Notes under the pieces: generated by a model | What the model saw: the letters and a program-made list of their open reading frames with translations, nothing else | Databases searched by the model: none | What the model was told of the DNA's origin: nothing | Position numbers and translations under genes: made by a program | Shown here: positions 20,706 through 31,374 of the stretch, one piece after another | How the letters are laid out: each line of letters opens with the position of its first letter | Numbering within the stretch: position 1 is the first letter of the stretch | Assembly (NCBI GenBank): GCA_022575985.1 | Contig: JAKSXM010000007.1 | Coordinates: 55,768,501-55,832,500 of the forward strand | DNA length: 64,000 bases | Reading direction: 5' to 3' | DNA from: Anagrus nilaparvatae | Lineage: Eukaryota > Arthropoda > Insecta > Hymenoptera > Mymaridae

Positions 20706-23690
20706 TATTATTAATTATTTCATAATCTACTTTAAAAAAGTTCTTTCTTATTATTCTGGAGTTATTATTTTTAGTTTTGGTATTCAATTTTTTACTAACA
20801 CTTATATTTAATTGATAATACTTGTGATGATCAGAATAACAAATAAAAAAATTCCGGGTTCCTCATGCATTACTGTTCTTTTATTTTTTCATCTTATTAT
20901 TATTTTTCTCAACCCATAGATTGTATATAACTTAAGTACCTTTGGTATGTTACCTATTATAAAACATAAATAATATAAATTAAATCTACTTTGAAATAAG
21001 TCTCATACAAAATAACAAATGAAATTTACGTTTCATTATTTCCATTGGTAAAATTATTGTAACAATTAAGTAAAATAAGACTTTCTTTTTTAAAGACAAG
21101 AATTTAGTATTTACCATAGAATAAGGGCTAAAATTCTTTTCGGAAAATTTTTATAAAATAACTTTTTAAATCGAAGAAGGTCTGGTGGTTTTTTTGTAAG
21201 CAAAATAATTTTTATTAGTATTCGTAAGTCCCGCCCGCCAATCTAAAAGTACAATATTTTTTTCTGTATATCAGATAACAACAATGTGTTTTTCTTCAAA
21301 AAGTAACTATTATAAACATTTGTACAAATAAAAAAAAAAATTTTATAAAAAAGTAAGTTATTTTCTTTACACTTGTACGTTATCTTCTTTTGTATTTGAA
21401 AAAGAAGAAAAAAAAGACATATTGAAAACAGTAAACATGAAAAGAAAGTAATATAAAGTATATATGTTGATCAAAATAAAAAAAAAAAAAAAAAAACGAT
21501 AAAAGTTTGTAAATATATACATGTATTACTAAAATAAAAATGAAGTACATAATTTGACAAAGATGTGAAATATCTTTCCTGTACTTTAGTTACGTCATCA
21601 AAAAATATAAAAAAATGAATCAAGACTTTTCTGTCGTCGAAAAAGTATTAGTATAACAAAAAATGAAAAAATCAACCTTATTTATTATATATATAGTCAT
21701 ACATAGTTTTGTAAAATAGAAAAAAAAAAGTATTTTGGCCAAGTCAGAAGTTATTGAATATCAAAGTCTTTGAAATTCAACACTGCCAGAAAAGTTTAGT
21801 AGAAAACATAACTTCTATAAGTAACTAAAGTTTTATTAAAATAAAAAAACTTAAGAAAATAAATATATATATAACTGCTTCTACCCAGCTTTGCCTGTGT
21901 AATTTTTTCAGAAGAACTTTTTACAGTTTTTTATTTCTTATTGGATTTTTTAAATTATTTTTTTCAAATAAAATTTTTGCTCAAAAATTAATATTTGATA
22001 ATACTACATTGAAACGTACATAACATTCTTTTTTTGATATTTATATATTTTTAATATTTATAAAAATTTTAGTATAAAAAGTTTTATTTTGGTTGCCGAG
22101 TTTATGGATGCCGAAAAACTATTTTTAATTGAAGCTTCAAATATGCAGGTTAATATTTAATGGTATTTAATGATAATTTGATGGTATTTGCAGTTCCAAA
22201 CTGTCAGTTTTGATTTAATTCCCTCAGAAATCTTACTACTCTATACATTTGAAAATTTATTTGTGCGTCTGTGTGTGTGCGTATATTTGGGTTTTTAAAC
22301 CCTAAGGATCCGGTAAACCAATTTAGACAAAACCGGCATCAAAATGATGAAACAAAGTCTGTGGGTGACATAAGTTATCGTTTTGCGTTTTAGTTATTGT
22401 ACTTTTGAAGATATTAAATTTCTACTATTTTTGGAAAAACTGAAACTTTTAGAAGATTTTCTTAAAAAGTGAAATATCTAAAGAATATGATAAAATTTTA
22501 GGATCGCGATTGGTATTACTTGATTTGACAGTAACTTATACGTATTCAGTTAAATTTCGATTCAAAACGGTTGCATCCTTAAAAAGTTATAAAAGATTTT
22601 TCGAGGGTATTAGAAGAAAAAAAAAATATTTTTAAATGCACTAAAATTAATATACATTTTTCAGTCACTTTATTCAAAGAATTTATTTTTATTATTTGTT
22701 TTGGCACTAATTTTTACGTAGTTTTCTTTAGTTTTTATTCTAAAGGGTCTTTTCTTTAAAAATCCGTACAGCTTTTTCAAAGACAAAATATTTTGTATTT
22801 TTTTTAATTTTTTTTTTTCAATATGCAGGAAAAATAAATCTGGGAAAAGTTCAATTGAATTAATTGATTTTGCATAATTATAATAAAATCAGGATTGTTC
22901 GAGAATTTGTTAGCAGTAGAACATTATTTTTATTAAGAATACCGGGCATGTACCAAGGAGGCCATGCTCACCTATAAATTTTTCAGGAAAATGTCAGAAA
23001 ATACTAATTGTAAAAAAACAGTTGATCTAGCACATTCGAAAAAAGATTATGTAATAACTCCAAGCGGAGACCCCCCCCTCAATTCTGCTATTTAATGTAT
23101 ATTTATTGAATATAAATTGCAAAAAAAAAGTTTTAATCGATTAGGCAAGTTGTTTTTTGAGTTGTCTAGCATAACGAATTCCCTTTCAAAAAGCAGTTTT
23201 GAAACTTAACGTGTTAATTTTAGTTTAATTTTAAATTATTGAAAAAATAATTTTTATTTAAAACAAAATAGGAAAGTAATTGCTTTTTCAGATAATTTAT
23301 GTAGTGATAATTTCTAGAAAAGTTGAAATTATTGAACTGATTCTAGTGTCAATTTTTCTTTTTTTTTTTATTTATACTTATTGGTTTTGGCTTCAAAATG
23401 CATCTAATTTGAAATAACCGAACACAGAATGCAAAGTGTAGAGTAGAAAAGCAACGAAGTGCATCGGCATGAGTGCACCAATGCAAATCGATAGTTAATA
23501 GCTTAATGCTTCCTTGAATTTTCTCGATCAGTTTCCGTTTTTTTTATCTTTTCATAAATTTTCATTATTCATATTTCCTTCGGTTTGTTTAATAAATGCA
23601 TAATTATAGCCATAATTCGTACATGGTTATATAAATATTTGTTTGAATAAATAAATAAAAATAATATATAGTTTAAATCTATTATATACA
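20706..23690. other. Gene-free AT-rich interval
   Basis: About 3 kb without a recognised domain. There are long A runs near 21480 and a decayed Helitron-like end near 21886-21910 (CTTCTACCCAGCTTTGCC). A patch at 22260-22380 has GT-rich and CCGG sequence resembling other repeats here. A C7 run occurs at 23071-23077. Confidence 0.35.
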
Positions 23691-23704
23691 CAACTGAATT
23701 TCAG

Positions 23705-23923
23705 TATGAAAAACGAAGAGTACGAGAACTTGAAAGTTTATCCATTAAGAAAGATGATGATAGAGTAGGGATGTCGAGGAGACCTTTTCCCACTTCCTTT
23801 AATGCAGGAAGCAATGAACGCAAGAGATTCAAAAGTAATTTTCTGTTTCCGCATATCGAACTAGAGTTAAGTTATTTATGTAGATACGTTATTCTCGATT
23901 ACGTTTTTCCTGAATCATTCTGA
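23705..23923 (+). CDS. Candidate host-gene exon, identity unknown
   Basis: An open segment of 72 codons follows a good 3' splice-site context (ACAACTGAATTTCAG). It reads YEKRRVRELESLSIKKDDDR and then RPFPTSFNAGSNERKRFKS, a charged composition unlike the F/N/I/K-only frames around it. The start resembles a coiled coil. A possible donor, AAAA-GTAATT, lies at 23832-23837; beyond it the frame continues to a stop at 23921-23923 with less convincing composition. There is no upstream ATG in frame in this segment, so it would be an internal or last exon. No neighbouring exon was found. Could still be chance; RNA evidence is absent. Confidence 0.3.
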   Translation, partial: YEKRRVRELESLSIKKDDDRVGMSRRPFPTSFNAGSNERKRFKSNFLFPHIELELSYLCRYVILDYVFPESF

Positions 23924-24383
23924 TTAATATTCCAAAAGTTTCGATCTTAGAAGTTCCTGAATTATATTTATAAATTAAAAAAATTTTTCTCCTAGTAAAT
24001 TATCTAAAAAAAAAATCACTTTATTAAATTAATATTTTTGTTGCATTTGGTTCTTTTTTTCTTCAAAAACAAATGTAGATAATCAATTCTTGGAATAAAT
24101 ATTAAATTTATAAAATATTGAAAATAATAAAAAAATTTTTGATACATTGACTTTATTAAAAGTTATATAATAATTTTCTTTTTTTATTTATGCTAATTCG
24201 TTCGACAGTTTTCGCTTATTGAATTTCCATTAGATGCAAATTTATGTATTTCTAAAGCTGCTTTCACATTATTAAAGTATGAATCATAGATTAATTTAAT
24301 ACATTATGAAAATAATTACGTAAAATTAAATTAAATTAATTTAATACATTATGAAAATAATTCTTTTTAAACGTTTGTTATTA

Positions 24384-24420
24384 CTAGATACCGTCAACGA
24401 CGGGTAGAGCGAAGCTGATC
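24384..24420 (-). mobile_element. Helitron-like 3' end, minus orientation
   Basis: On the minus strand it reads GATCAGCTTCGCTCTACCCG, then the hairpin CCGTCGTTGACGG and TATCTAG. It is the best-preserved match to the end at 58654-58687 and contains GCGAAGC on the plus strand (24409-24415). Confidence 0.65.
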
Positions 24421-24639
24421 ATATTTAAAATAGTTTAAATAATTTTCAAATTTTTGGGTTTTACAAGCTTTGCTCAGATTGAGCTTAAATATCAATATTT
24501 TAACGTGTAAATCAGACGTAAAATTCATTAATAATAATTATTATAACTCGTTTTATAATGCACTTCACTGCAAAAATAAAGTTTTTGATATTTTCTGAGT
24601 TTTATAATTAAAAAAGGATGTTCGATACATTCGTAACAC

Positions 24640-24950
24640 CAAATAACTCAAAATTCTAATGCATCAGTTTATTATGTTGAAAAAACAGGCCGAAACGCCT
24701 GTATTTATTCCAGCAGGCCTTCTGGGCCTAGAAACGAAGGATTTAATGTTATTAAATAGGATTTTTTGATAAATTTCACAGGAATTCTGCAACATTTTTT
24801 TGTGTAAGCGTCACTTTTTATGCCCCAAAAACTGCAATTTTTTATCACAAATTCTCATACCTTTATAGTCCATTAAATCCCATAATGACCAATTTTTCAA
24901 TTGCTCCCAAAAATGCAATTTTTGAAAACAAAGGCTTTTAGATCTCAACA
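24640..24950. repeat. Dispersed repeat with CCTTCTGGGCCTAGAA
   Basis: Carries CCTTCTGGGCCTAGAAACGA (24717-24736). It continues through blocks found also at 18640-19110 and 59430-59480. It runs directly into the GGTTCCTC-family copy at 24951. Confidence 0.55.
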
Positions 24951-25083
24951 TTTTTGGTTCCTCAATGAGGAACCATTGAAATGCGTCAAATTTCGATTTT
25001 TGATTTTTTGGCATATAAGCACGTTTTGGGACCTCAGGAAGCTAAAAAACCGGTTTTTAAAAAAAGTATGTGTGTGTGTGTGT

Positions 25084-25115
<32 letters not shown>

Positions 25116-25690
25116 AACCGATGAAATTTGAATCAAGAATTAAGAATTAAGAATTTTCAAAAATTTTTTCATTTTTTCATTATAATTTCTTTAATACCTC
25201 ATTTATTTCCATGAAAGTACTTATATTTGGAAGTATGATTTTTACTCGAAAAATTTTCGCCACAAAAAAATACAAAAAATACCAAATTTTTTTTCTCTTT
25301 CGACGTAGCACCTAATTTATTTCTATGAGAGTACTAGTTTTAGAAAGTTCGTTTATAGTAACTTTTTGGATCTGATACCGAATTTTTTCAAAATTTTTTT
25401 CTGAAATTCAAAAAAACATAACAATTAAAAAAACTGCAATATTTTTTTTTTTTTTTTTGGGTGTAATACTTCATTTAGTTCCATGAAAGTACTAATATTT
25501 GAAAATATGGTTTTTATTCGATATCTCGAATCTGATAATTAATTTTTTTTTTAATTTGTTCCAAAATTTTTGATCAATAAAAAAAACTTTTTAAAGTTAA
25601 TAGAATTGTATGTATGATTGCATGCTTGTAATCGGTGATATCTGTGGCAGAGGAACCTTAGTGCCAGCTAGTTGGCAGGGTATTTTATAT
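24951..25690 (+). mobile_element. GGTTCCTC-family element, copy 3
   Basis: Opens with the palindrome GGTTCCTCAATGAGGAACC (24956-24974). It passes AGGAAGCTAAAAAACCGG, a (GT)n run (25069-25114) and tandem TTTATTTCCATGAAAGTAC-type blocks. It closes with GAGGAACC and TAGTGCCAGCTAGTTGGCAG (near 25650-25680). The right end lacks the full palindrome seen at 41731-41749. Confidence 0.65.
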
Positions 25691-25742
25691 TCTCTTGTTT
25701 GATTTGCTTGAGTTGTTTTTGAATTATGGTTTTACAAAGATA

Positions 25743-25970
25743 CACGGAGAAAAATATTTTGTATATTTTACAAGGTTAATTTTAGTAAAACGGGGTTAGT
25801 TTTAATTACAAAAAAAATTTGTAAATTTTACAAATATGAAGTCAAAATATTGTAATTCTAACTATAAACATGGTTATATTTACAAAATATTTGAACAGAA
25901 AATAACAAAACTTTATAATGTAAACATAACCAGCAATTTTGGTTATTTTTAACAGTTATTTTTCTCCGTG
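25743..25970. mobile_element. TA-flanked MITE, CACGGAGAAAAATA ends
   Basis: Ends CACGGAGAAAAATA (25743-25756) and TATTTTTCTCCGTG (25957-25970), flanked by TA (25741-25742, 25971-25972). 228 bp, non-coding, with internal TTTACAAATAT-type dyads. It lies just after the GGTTCCTC copy. Confidence 0.85.
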
Positions 25971-26089
25971 TAGAGATCAAAATAGATACTTTTTGAAAAA
26001 TCAAATTTGGGAGTTTATAAATTATTATATCTCGCTAATAAATAATTGAAGAGAGGTAGGAAAGAAATTTTTGTAAACCTGGAGCCAAT

Positions 26090-27480
26090 ACAAATTTTTT
26101 GAGACCTAAACCCTTTTCTCTATAGAAAATTGCAATTTTGGCATCAAATAATTGGTCATTTTTGGCAGAAAATGGGTATTTGGGCTGTTGATAATAACAG
26201 TAAGAGAATTATATAAAAAAATAGGCACAACCAGAAGTGTTTGATTTCTTAATGAGGTTGCAGCGTTCTATTAAAAATTACCAAAGAACCCTATTTAAAA
26301 ATGTCAAACTCTGTGTTTCTATAGTCCAAGAAGGCTTAATGGCATGAACGGAAGGTAGTTGTCATGTTTTTTCAACAAAATAAATTATCTATAACAATTT
26401 TGTATTATTTGGAGTTCCAAAATTATTAAACTCCTCTCCTAAATAAAAATTTTGTTCTTTAAAAGTATTTTTAAATTCATTTAATCTAAGTCTTTCATGG
26501 CCAAAATACGGTTAAGTAGTTACCAAAATTTTATTTAAAAAAGAAGCAAATAAAAATAATCTTTTATCATGTAAAAGTTTTTTTTTTCAGTTTCGGAGAT
26601 AGTATAAACTTTTTGTACTTAGCCCTCATAGTCCAATTACGATTTTTGACGTTTAAGTCTCAATAGTTTCTTCATTTTTCTTTAAAAAATGTAATTAGTT
26701 AGTTATTTTTGACCCTTCTTCTGAAACATTGCAAAAATGAACCCTTAAAATCGGGTAGTTTTTGTTGTTTTCAGGGTGTTGTCATAATAATAGCCTAGTT
26801 TCTTATACTATCAAATTTTCGTTGGTTTTAGTTTTTAGTGCAAGTTTTCATTCAAAGTCCGTCAGTTGTAAATTTTTCATGACCAATTTTAAAAGAAATC
26901 TCTCACCGATAGAATCTAAAAATCAAGTACCTTAAGTTGCTGCGAAAATTGCAATTATATTAATTTTATATTTTATTTATTTAATAAAACTAGCCTTTAG
27001 CACTTTTATACAAAAGTTTAAACTAATTAAAAAAATCCGTTGTCTACCAGCTACTTCAGAAGCATTAAGAACATCAGTTTGTAATCAATTCTCATATATA
27101 TTCAACGATAATGGAATTCCGCATAGAATGCATGTGGATAAAACTACATTTTCTTTGAACCAGGTTTAGTCCAATACAATATAATCTTAAGATTTAAAAT
27201 TTTTTATTTCCATAAGATACTTAACGCAATCATATCATAAGCTGCAATTATATTATCGTTAACTGTCTTTGAATACTTAATTAATTTTACAATACTGATA
27301 AGCAACTTGTCGATTTTTTTTAGTGGCCAACTTTGACCCAAAATATTGAATTTGCAGTTGTTTTGATCGCAAATTTGACATAAGATTCTGAAAGTTGAGA
27401 GTTTATTACATGGGGATATACATTTTGAAATACATAAATTTTGGTTTTGAAATTAATTTAGTGTACAAAAACAAAACTAC
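26090..27480. other. Gene-free interval with dispersed-repeat fragments
   Basis: 26090-26340 matches the CCTTCTGGGCCT-type repeat (AATTGGTCATTTTTGGCAG block). 27050-27200 carries CATTCTATGC/AATTCC blocks that reappear in reverse near 17400-17440. No gene recognised. Confidence 0.4.
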
Positions 27481-27853
27481 ACGTAGGTAGATAAGCTCTT
27501 GGGCGTCAAACGTGTAATTAAATAAAATGTCGATTAATGAATAATTAATAAAACTATATCTAGTGTTCTTTTGCATTTTTATGATATTTCACTGATGCAA
27601 AGCTTATGCAAAAGCTATGAAATTTATCGCGCGGATAACATTTAGAAGGTTTTTCACCTGTATGAAGCAAAAGTACAAGAATAAACATGCCTTTAGAAAT
27701 ACCAGATTGGGCCCAAAAACAATAGGGGTCATTAACTCGATAAAATAAACTCAGTTTTAAAAAATGAAAGCATTCCGTTTGATCGTTTTGGCTATATCGT
27801 GTCCGAAAGGTGTCGATTTTTGCATCCATTAAGGTAGAGCTTCGCTCTATAAT
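27481..27853 (-). mobile_element. GCGAAGC-hairpin repeat with zinc-finger fragment, copy 2
   Basis: Minus-strand copy of the repeat at 15291. The hairpin TAGAGCTTCGCTCTA is at 27835-27849, and the zinc-finger-like frame at 27829-27560 has only a few amino-acid differences from copy 1 (for example T to P before YCFW). The CTCTTGGGCG block (27486-27495) corresponds to the reverse of CGCCCAAGAG at 16391. The central part of the longer copy is missing. Confidence 0.7.
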
Positions 27854-28859
27854 TATTTTTTTTTAAATCTTTTTTAACAAATTTTTTTTTCAATTATCAT
27901 TTTTTCATATTCTACTTATTATTAGTTATGCAAAAATTATTGATTTTATGTATAAAATAATAATTTAGTCGATTGTAATTTTATGTAAAATACCTATTTT
28001 AATTTAAATAATAAAATGCGTATAAAGAAATTGTAAAAATAAATAAATAAAAAAAAAAATTTTCAAATAATAATGATAATACAAATAACGTAAAAGTTTG
28101 AATATTTCTTATAAAATTGAAAATCAAGAACAATAATATTTATATATTTTCAAAAAGGAATTTATATATTTTCAATCAAAGAAAAAATTAGATTCAATTC
28201 ATTGAATGTAAATAATAAAATATTATATAATAAAAAAATAAAAAATTTTATAATATCAAATAAAAATAAAAAAAAATTTATGCTAAAAAAAAATACGATA
28301 AAAATGGTAATTTGATTCATTTAAAGATATAAGTTTGTAAGCAATAGGTTACATTTGGGTTACATTAACCAGAAACTTATAAAATATTCTTTTGATGATT
28401 TTTATAAAAGTTGGATAGATTTTCTTTTTGACAAACTCGTTCTTTCTTAAATAATCTTAAGATTTCTTCATTTATGTTAAACGATCTTTGAAATCTATTT
28501 ATTAGCAGATTTTTTCTTTTTATCTTTATTCTTTTGACATTGTAATTATTTTCTTAAACAAAATATTTCAGTCTTAAAAGCCCTTAAACCTGCTATATTA
28601 CTTTAAAAAGTTTCTGACATAAAAGAAGGTTCTTTAAACAAAACATCTTTTTGGAATTTTTGCAATGCCCCTGCTTACTCTTGTCAAATTGCGGCTTAAG
28701 GTGTATTTTTAATGGCCAACATGAGATTATACTACTATAAGTTTTTTGCAATTTGCAATTTTTGCGCTTTTAGTGTCTAAATTTGGACCATATAAAATTT
28801 TGAGGCCACTGACCAAAAATTTCAGGGACATTGTTAATTTCATTTGGAAGCTTTCTGAA
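27854..28859. other. Gene-free AT-rich interval
   Basis: Dominated by A/T runs up to about 28330, then more mixed sequence without a recognised domain. Confidence 0.35.
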
Positions 28860-29046
28860 TTATTTGTTTATAAGTTTTACGTAATAGGTGGCCCTGAAAA
28901 GGGCCGGTGGTTTTTTTTTTGAGCATTTGATTCGTAGCCCCAGCAACAGGTTTTCAATATATATCAAAGTACATAACAATTTCAATCACACAAAATTTAC
29001 GAATACACATACATACATAAACATTGGAAAGATAAATAGCACTCAC

Positions 29047-29190
29047 ATATTTTCCCAATACGAGCAACTCATGCTCAGGTGACTTCTCCTGACCAGGAAT
29101 TTCAATGTCCATCTCTTTAAGCCAACGAGCTCGGAAAATTGCATCAAGCAATTCTAACAATTGCAGCTTACGAGCTGCTTTAATGAAGAT
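29047..29190 (-). pseudogene. Second open segment ending at a GTGAGT donor
   Basis: Open from just after a TGA at 29191-29193 to the donor GTGAGT (29046-29041). The composition is acidic and leucine-rich, with a likely amphipathic helix (KLQLLELLDAIFRARWLKEM). It is offset by one base from the signal-peptide-like frame. This is either a frameshifted continuation of that gene, a sequencing error, or coincidence. Confidence 0.3.
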
Positions 29191-29278
29191 TCAACGTCTG
29201 AAAGCCATGAACTCCTCCAAGTGCACCAAGCACACCAACAACAAGCAAACCAGCAAAACAATCTCTTATCCACAGCAT
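29180..29278 (-). CDS. Short frame with signal-peptide-like start (unknown product)
   Basis: A 32-codon minus-strand frame, MLWIRDCFAGLLVVGVLGAL then GGVHGFQTLNLH. It has the charged start, hydrophobic core and small residues of a secretory signal peptide. It stops at 29180. In another frame (29190 to 29047) an open segment, reading LLELLDAIFRARWLKEMDIE then IPGQEKSPEHELLVLGKY, ends at a consensus splice donor TAT-GTGAGT. A TATA box lies 81 bases upstream. A single-base error or indel near 29180-29193 would join the two, which would look like the first exon of a secreted-peptide precursor. I do not recognise the product. A plus-strand frame at 29105-29317 overlaps and is the weaker choice. 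Confidence 0.35.
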   Translation of the reverse strand: MLWIRDCFAGLLVVGVLGALGGVHGFQTLNLH

Positions 29279-29358
29279 AGCGACGGTGTCAAAGATACCT
29301 GCGTGCGTGAAGGCTGAAGTCAGATCAGTAAATGCTGCTCAGGCCAGAGTCGCAGTTA

Positions 29359-29366
29359 TATTTATA
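29359..29366 (-). promoter_or_regulatory. TATA box for the minus-strand candidate gene
   Basis: TATAAATA on the minus strand in the context GGCCTATAAATATAAC. A start of transcription is expected about 30 bases on, near 29335, which leaves a ~57-base leader before the ATG at 29278. The sequence around is GC-richer than the window, which raises confidence above chance TATA matches. Confidence 0.45.
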
Positions 29367-29443
29367 GGCCTTCGCTGATTTCTAACTCGTTCACTGATTG
29401 GAGTGCGCGCGACAAATTCATTATAAAGTTCCCAATTCATGCC

Positions 29444-29686
29444 ATGAGCAAAGGTAGAAAAAAGTTTTATAAAGTGTTATACACGCTACGAGTAAAAGGA
29501 AGCAAAGAGTTTGCAAAGAAATGGTATATACGTCCTATGAGCAAAGGAAGCAAAAGGGATCGCAAAGAAATGTTATACCTGCTACGAGCAAAGGGAGGTA
29601 AAGCCAAGCCAAAGGCTACGCGCAGCCAAGCTCGTGGCAAGGCTGTCAAAAGGCACAGCAAGTTCAGAGGTCCGCGGCAGTTATGA
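29444..29686 (+). CDS. Small very basic ORF with internal duplication (unknown)
   Basis: An 80-residue frame rich in K, R, S and G. MSKGRKKFYKVLYTLR is echoed 31 residues later by MSKGSKRDRKEMLYLLRAKG, so it contains a ~93-base duplication. The C-terminal part (KAKPKATRSQARGKAVKRHS) resembles the low-complexity tails of DNA-binding basic proteins. No domain is recognised. It lies divergent to the minus-strand candidate, with TATAAAG at 29423-29429 too close to the first ATG to serve it. GC content is above that of the surroundings. Coding status uncertain. Confidence 0.25.
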   Translation: MSKGRKKFYKVLYTLRVKGSKEFAKKWYIRPMSKGSKRDRKEMLYLLRAKGGKAKPKATRSQARGKAVKRHSKFRGPRQL

Positions 29687-29699
29687 TCTGAAAGTAACA

Positions 29700-30430
29700 G
29701 ACATTTTTATGAAATATTAATATTTTATCCTTAAATTAATAAAATTGTCCCAAGCAAATCGAGTTATTCTAAATGCATTCATTTTTTCAAATTTTTCTTC
29801 CAGGGGTTGTTCTTTAAATTTTAAAAATTTAAATTGCGCAGGATGTTACAAGTGTGACTACTAGAGGCGCTGTATTTTTACATTCAGAGAAAGGGAAATA
29901 TGAGAAAGCCCGCATTCAATACCCAGCACTATGCTGTAAGTAATCATGTTCCATATATTTAGGTTTTGTTTACAGAAACCAATTATAAGTTTTTTTTGCA
30001 AAAAAGAGGGCATTAAAAAATAAACATAACTTTTTTTTTAGTAATTCAGGGTACCCTACTACTTTTTTATCAGCGTAGTGCGTTTTTTTAAAAACCCCTT
30101 AATATCAAACAATGCAGATTTAAATAATCAAATAAAAATTTTATACTGTTACATACTTACCTTTGCATGTCAAAAATATTCCCAAAAGGTATTGGAATCA
30201 ACATCCAATTCAAATAAATTTTTTAAAATAAAAATTTTTTTTGCATCTATAGATATAATTTATATATATTAGCTTGTCAACTATTTTAAAAAGTTGCTTG
30301 GATTTTCTGTTACTGGGAAAAATTAGTTACTATTTTACGAATAATTAAATTTCCAAAATGATAATTAATTTAATCATTTTAAAATTTTAAAGTATTGCCA
30401 TTGAGTATATGAAATAGTATATTTACGGCT
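29700..30430. other. Gene-free interval
   Basis: AT-rich sequence with an ATCATGTTCCATATA relic (29946-29960) like the ends of the minisatellite-carrying elements. No gene recognised. Confidence 0.35.
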
Positions 30431-30537
30431 CTTGTCCAGAAAAGTAAAGAATGGCCCAAATCGCACGTAAATTACCTTCCGAGGCAAAGCCGAGGATGGT
30501 AAACTGCGATTTGGGGCATCCTTTATTTATGGACAAG
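30431..30537. repeat. ~107-bp imperfect hairpin, family H copy 1
   Basis: CTTGTCCAGAAAAGTAAAGA plus ATGGCCCAAATCGCA (30431-30465) pairs with TGCGATTTGGGGCAT plus the complementary tail (30504-30537). The inner stem is CCGAGGC/GCCGAGG around AAA. A second copy of the inner part is at 40855-40957 and a remnant at 11328-11350. It could be a MITE or a source of hairpin RNA. Confidence 0.75.
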
Positions 30538-31304
30538 GGTCGTATAAAATTTTTCTGCGTAAAAAATTCGTACTTTCGTGGCTACTGTACAGAAAATAAA
30601 ATTAATTCTTATAGGTCTGAAAATTCGATCCATAAGAACCCATGTATTTGTTGGCAATACTTAGTGATTGAATAAGCTGTAATTTTAGAAATCTTATTTT
30701 TTTGTAAATACCCACCAATTCAAACAGTTATTCGAAAAAAACAACTTTTTAAAATAGCTGCCTTGCTAATACATATACCATATACATACCAAAGAGTCAA
30801 TACTATATTTTCAATAATGTATTCAAAAATAAAATTGAATTCCCAAAAGACTTAACAATCTTAATGGAAAGCATTCGAAAAAAAATGTTTGAAAAAAAAA
30901 AAAATTAAACATAATATAGTATATTATGTAATATTATCTGTAAATTTTTTTCCTCGAAGAAATTTTAACGTTTCAATAAATAAATAAATTGATATAAAAT
31001 GTATATATTTTTTTAAAATTATTTATTTAAAGATTTTTTCCACAAAATTTAAAAATCAAAAATGTTGACATTTATATTAATAAGTTATAAATATTTATCA
31101 CCTCATTATTCATTAAGTTTTGCTTATTTCTTAGGTTCATTTATAGTAACTTTCTAAATTTTTAATTAAAATTTTAATTTTAATATTACGAATTAAATTT
31201 GTAAGCTAACATATAAATATTTGTCCAATGAATTTTTAATGAGATAAATAATTCAAATTTCTACCTATACTATAAATATGTAATCGCCGCTGTAGGCAGG
31301 TTAC

Positions 31305-31365
31305 CACGTGGTTATCACGTGATCGCCACGTGATTATCATGTGATCACCAGGGCTATATCACGTG
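31305..31365. promoter_or_regulatory. Cluster of CACGTG E-box palindromes
   Basis: CACGTG at 31305, 31316, 31327 and 31360, with CATGTG at 31339, in a ~60-base stretch built of ATCACGTGATCGCC-like units. CACGTG is the core site of bHLH factors of the Myc/Max and Clock/Cycle type. It may simply be a short tandem repeat next to the minisatellite; no gene is close. Confidence 0.4.
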
Positions 31366-31374
31366 ATCGCCAAA

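Noticed and set aside
29105..29317. 70-codon plus-strand frame in the GC-richer island
   Set aside because: It overlaps the minus-strand frame that has a TATA box, signal-peptide-like start and splice donor. Its S/N/K/T composition looks like an antisense shadow.
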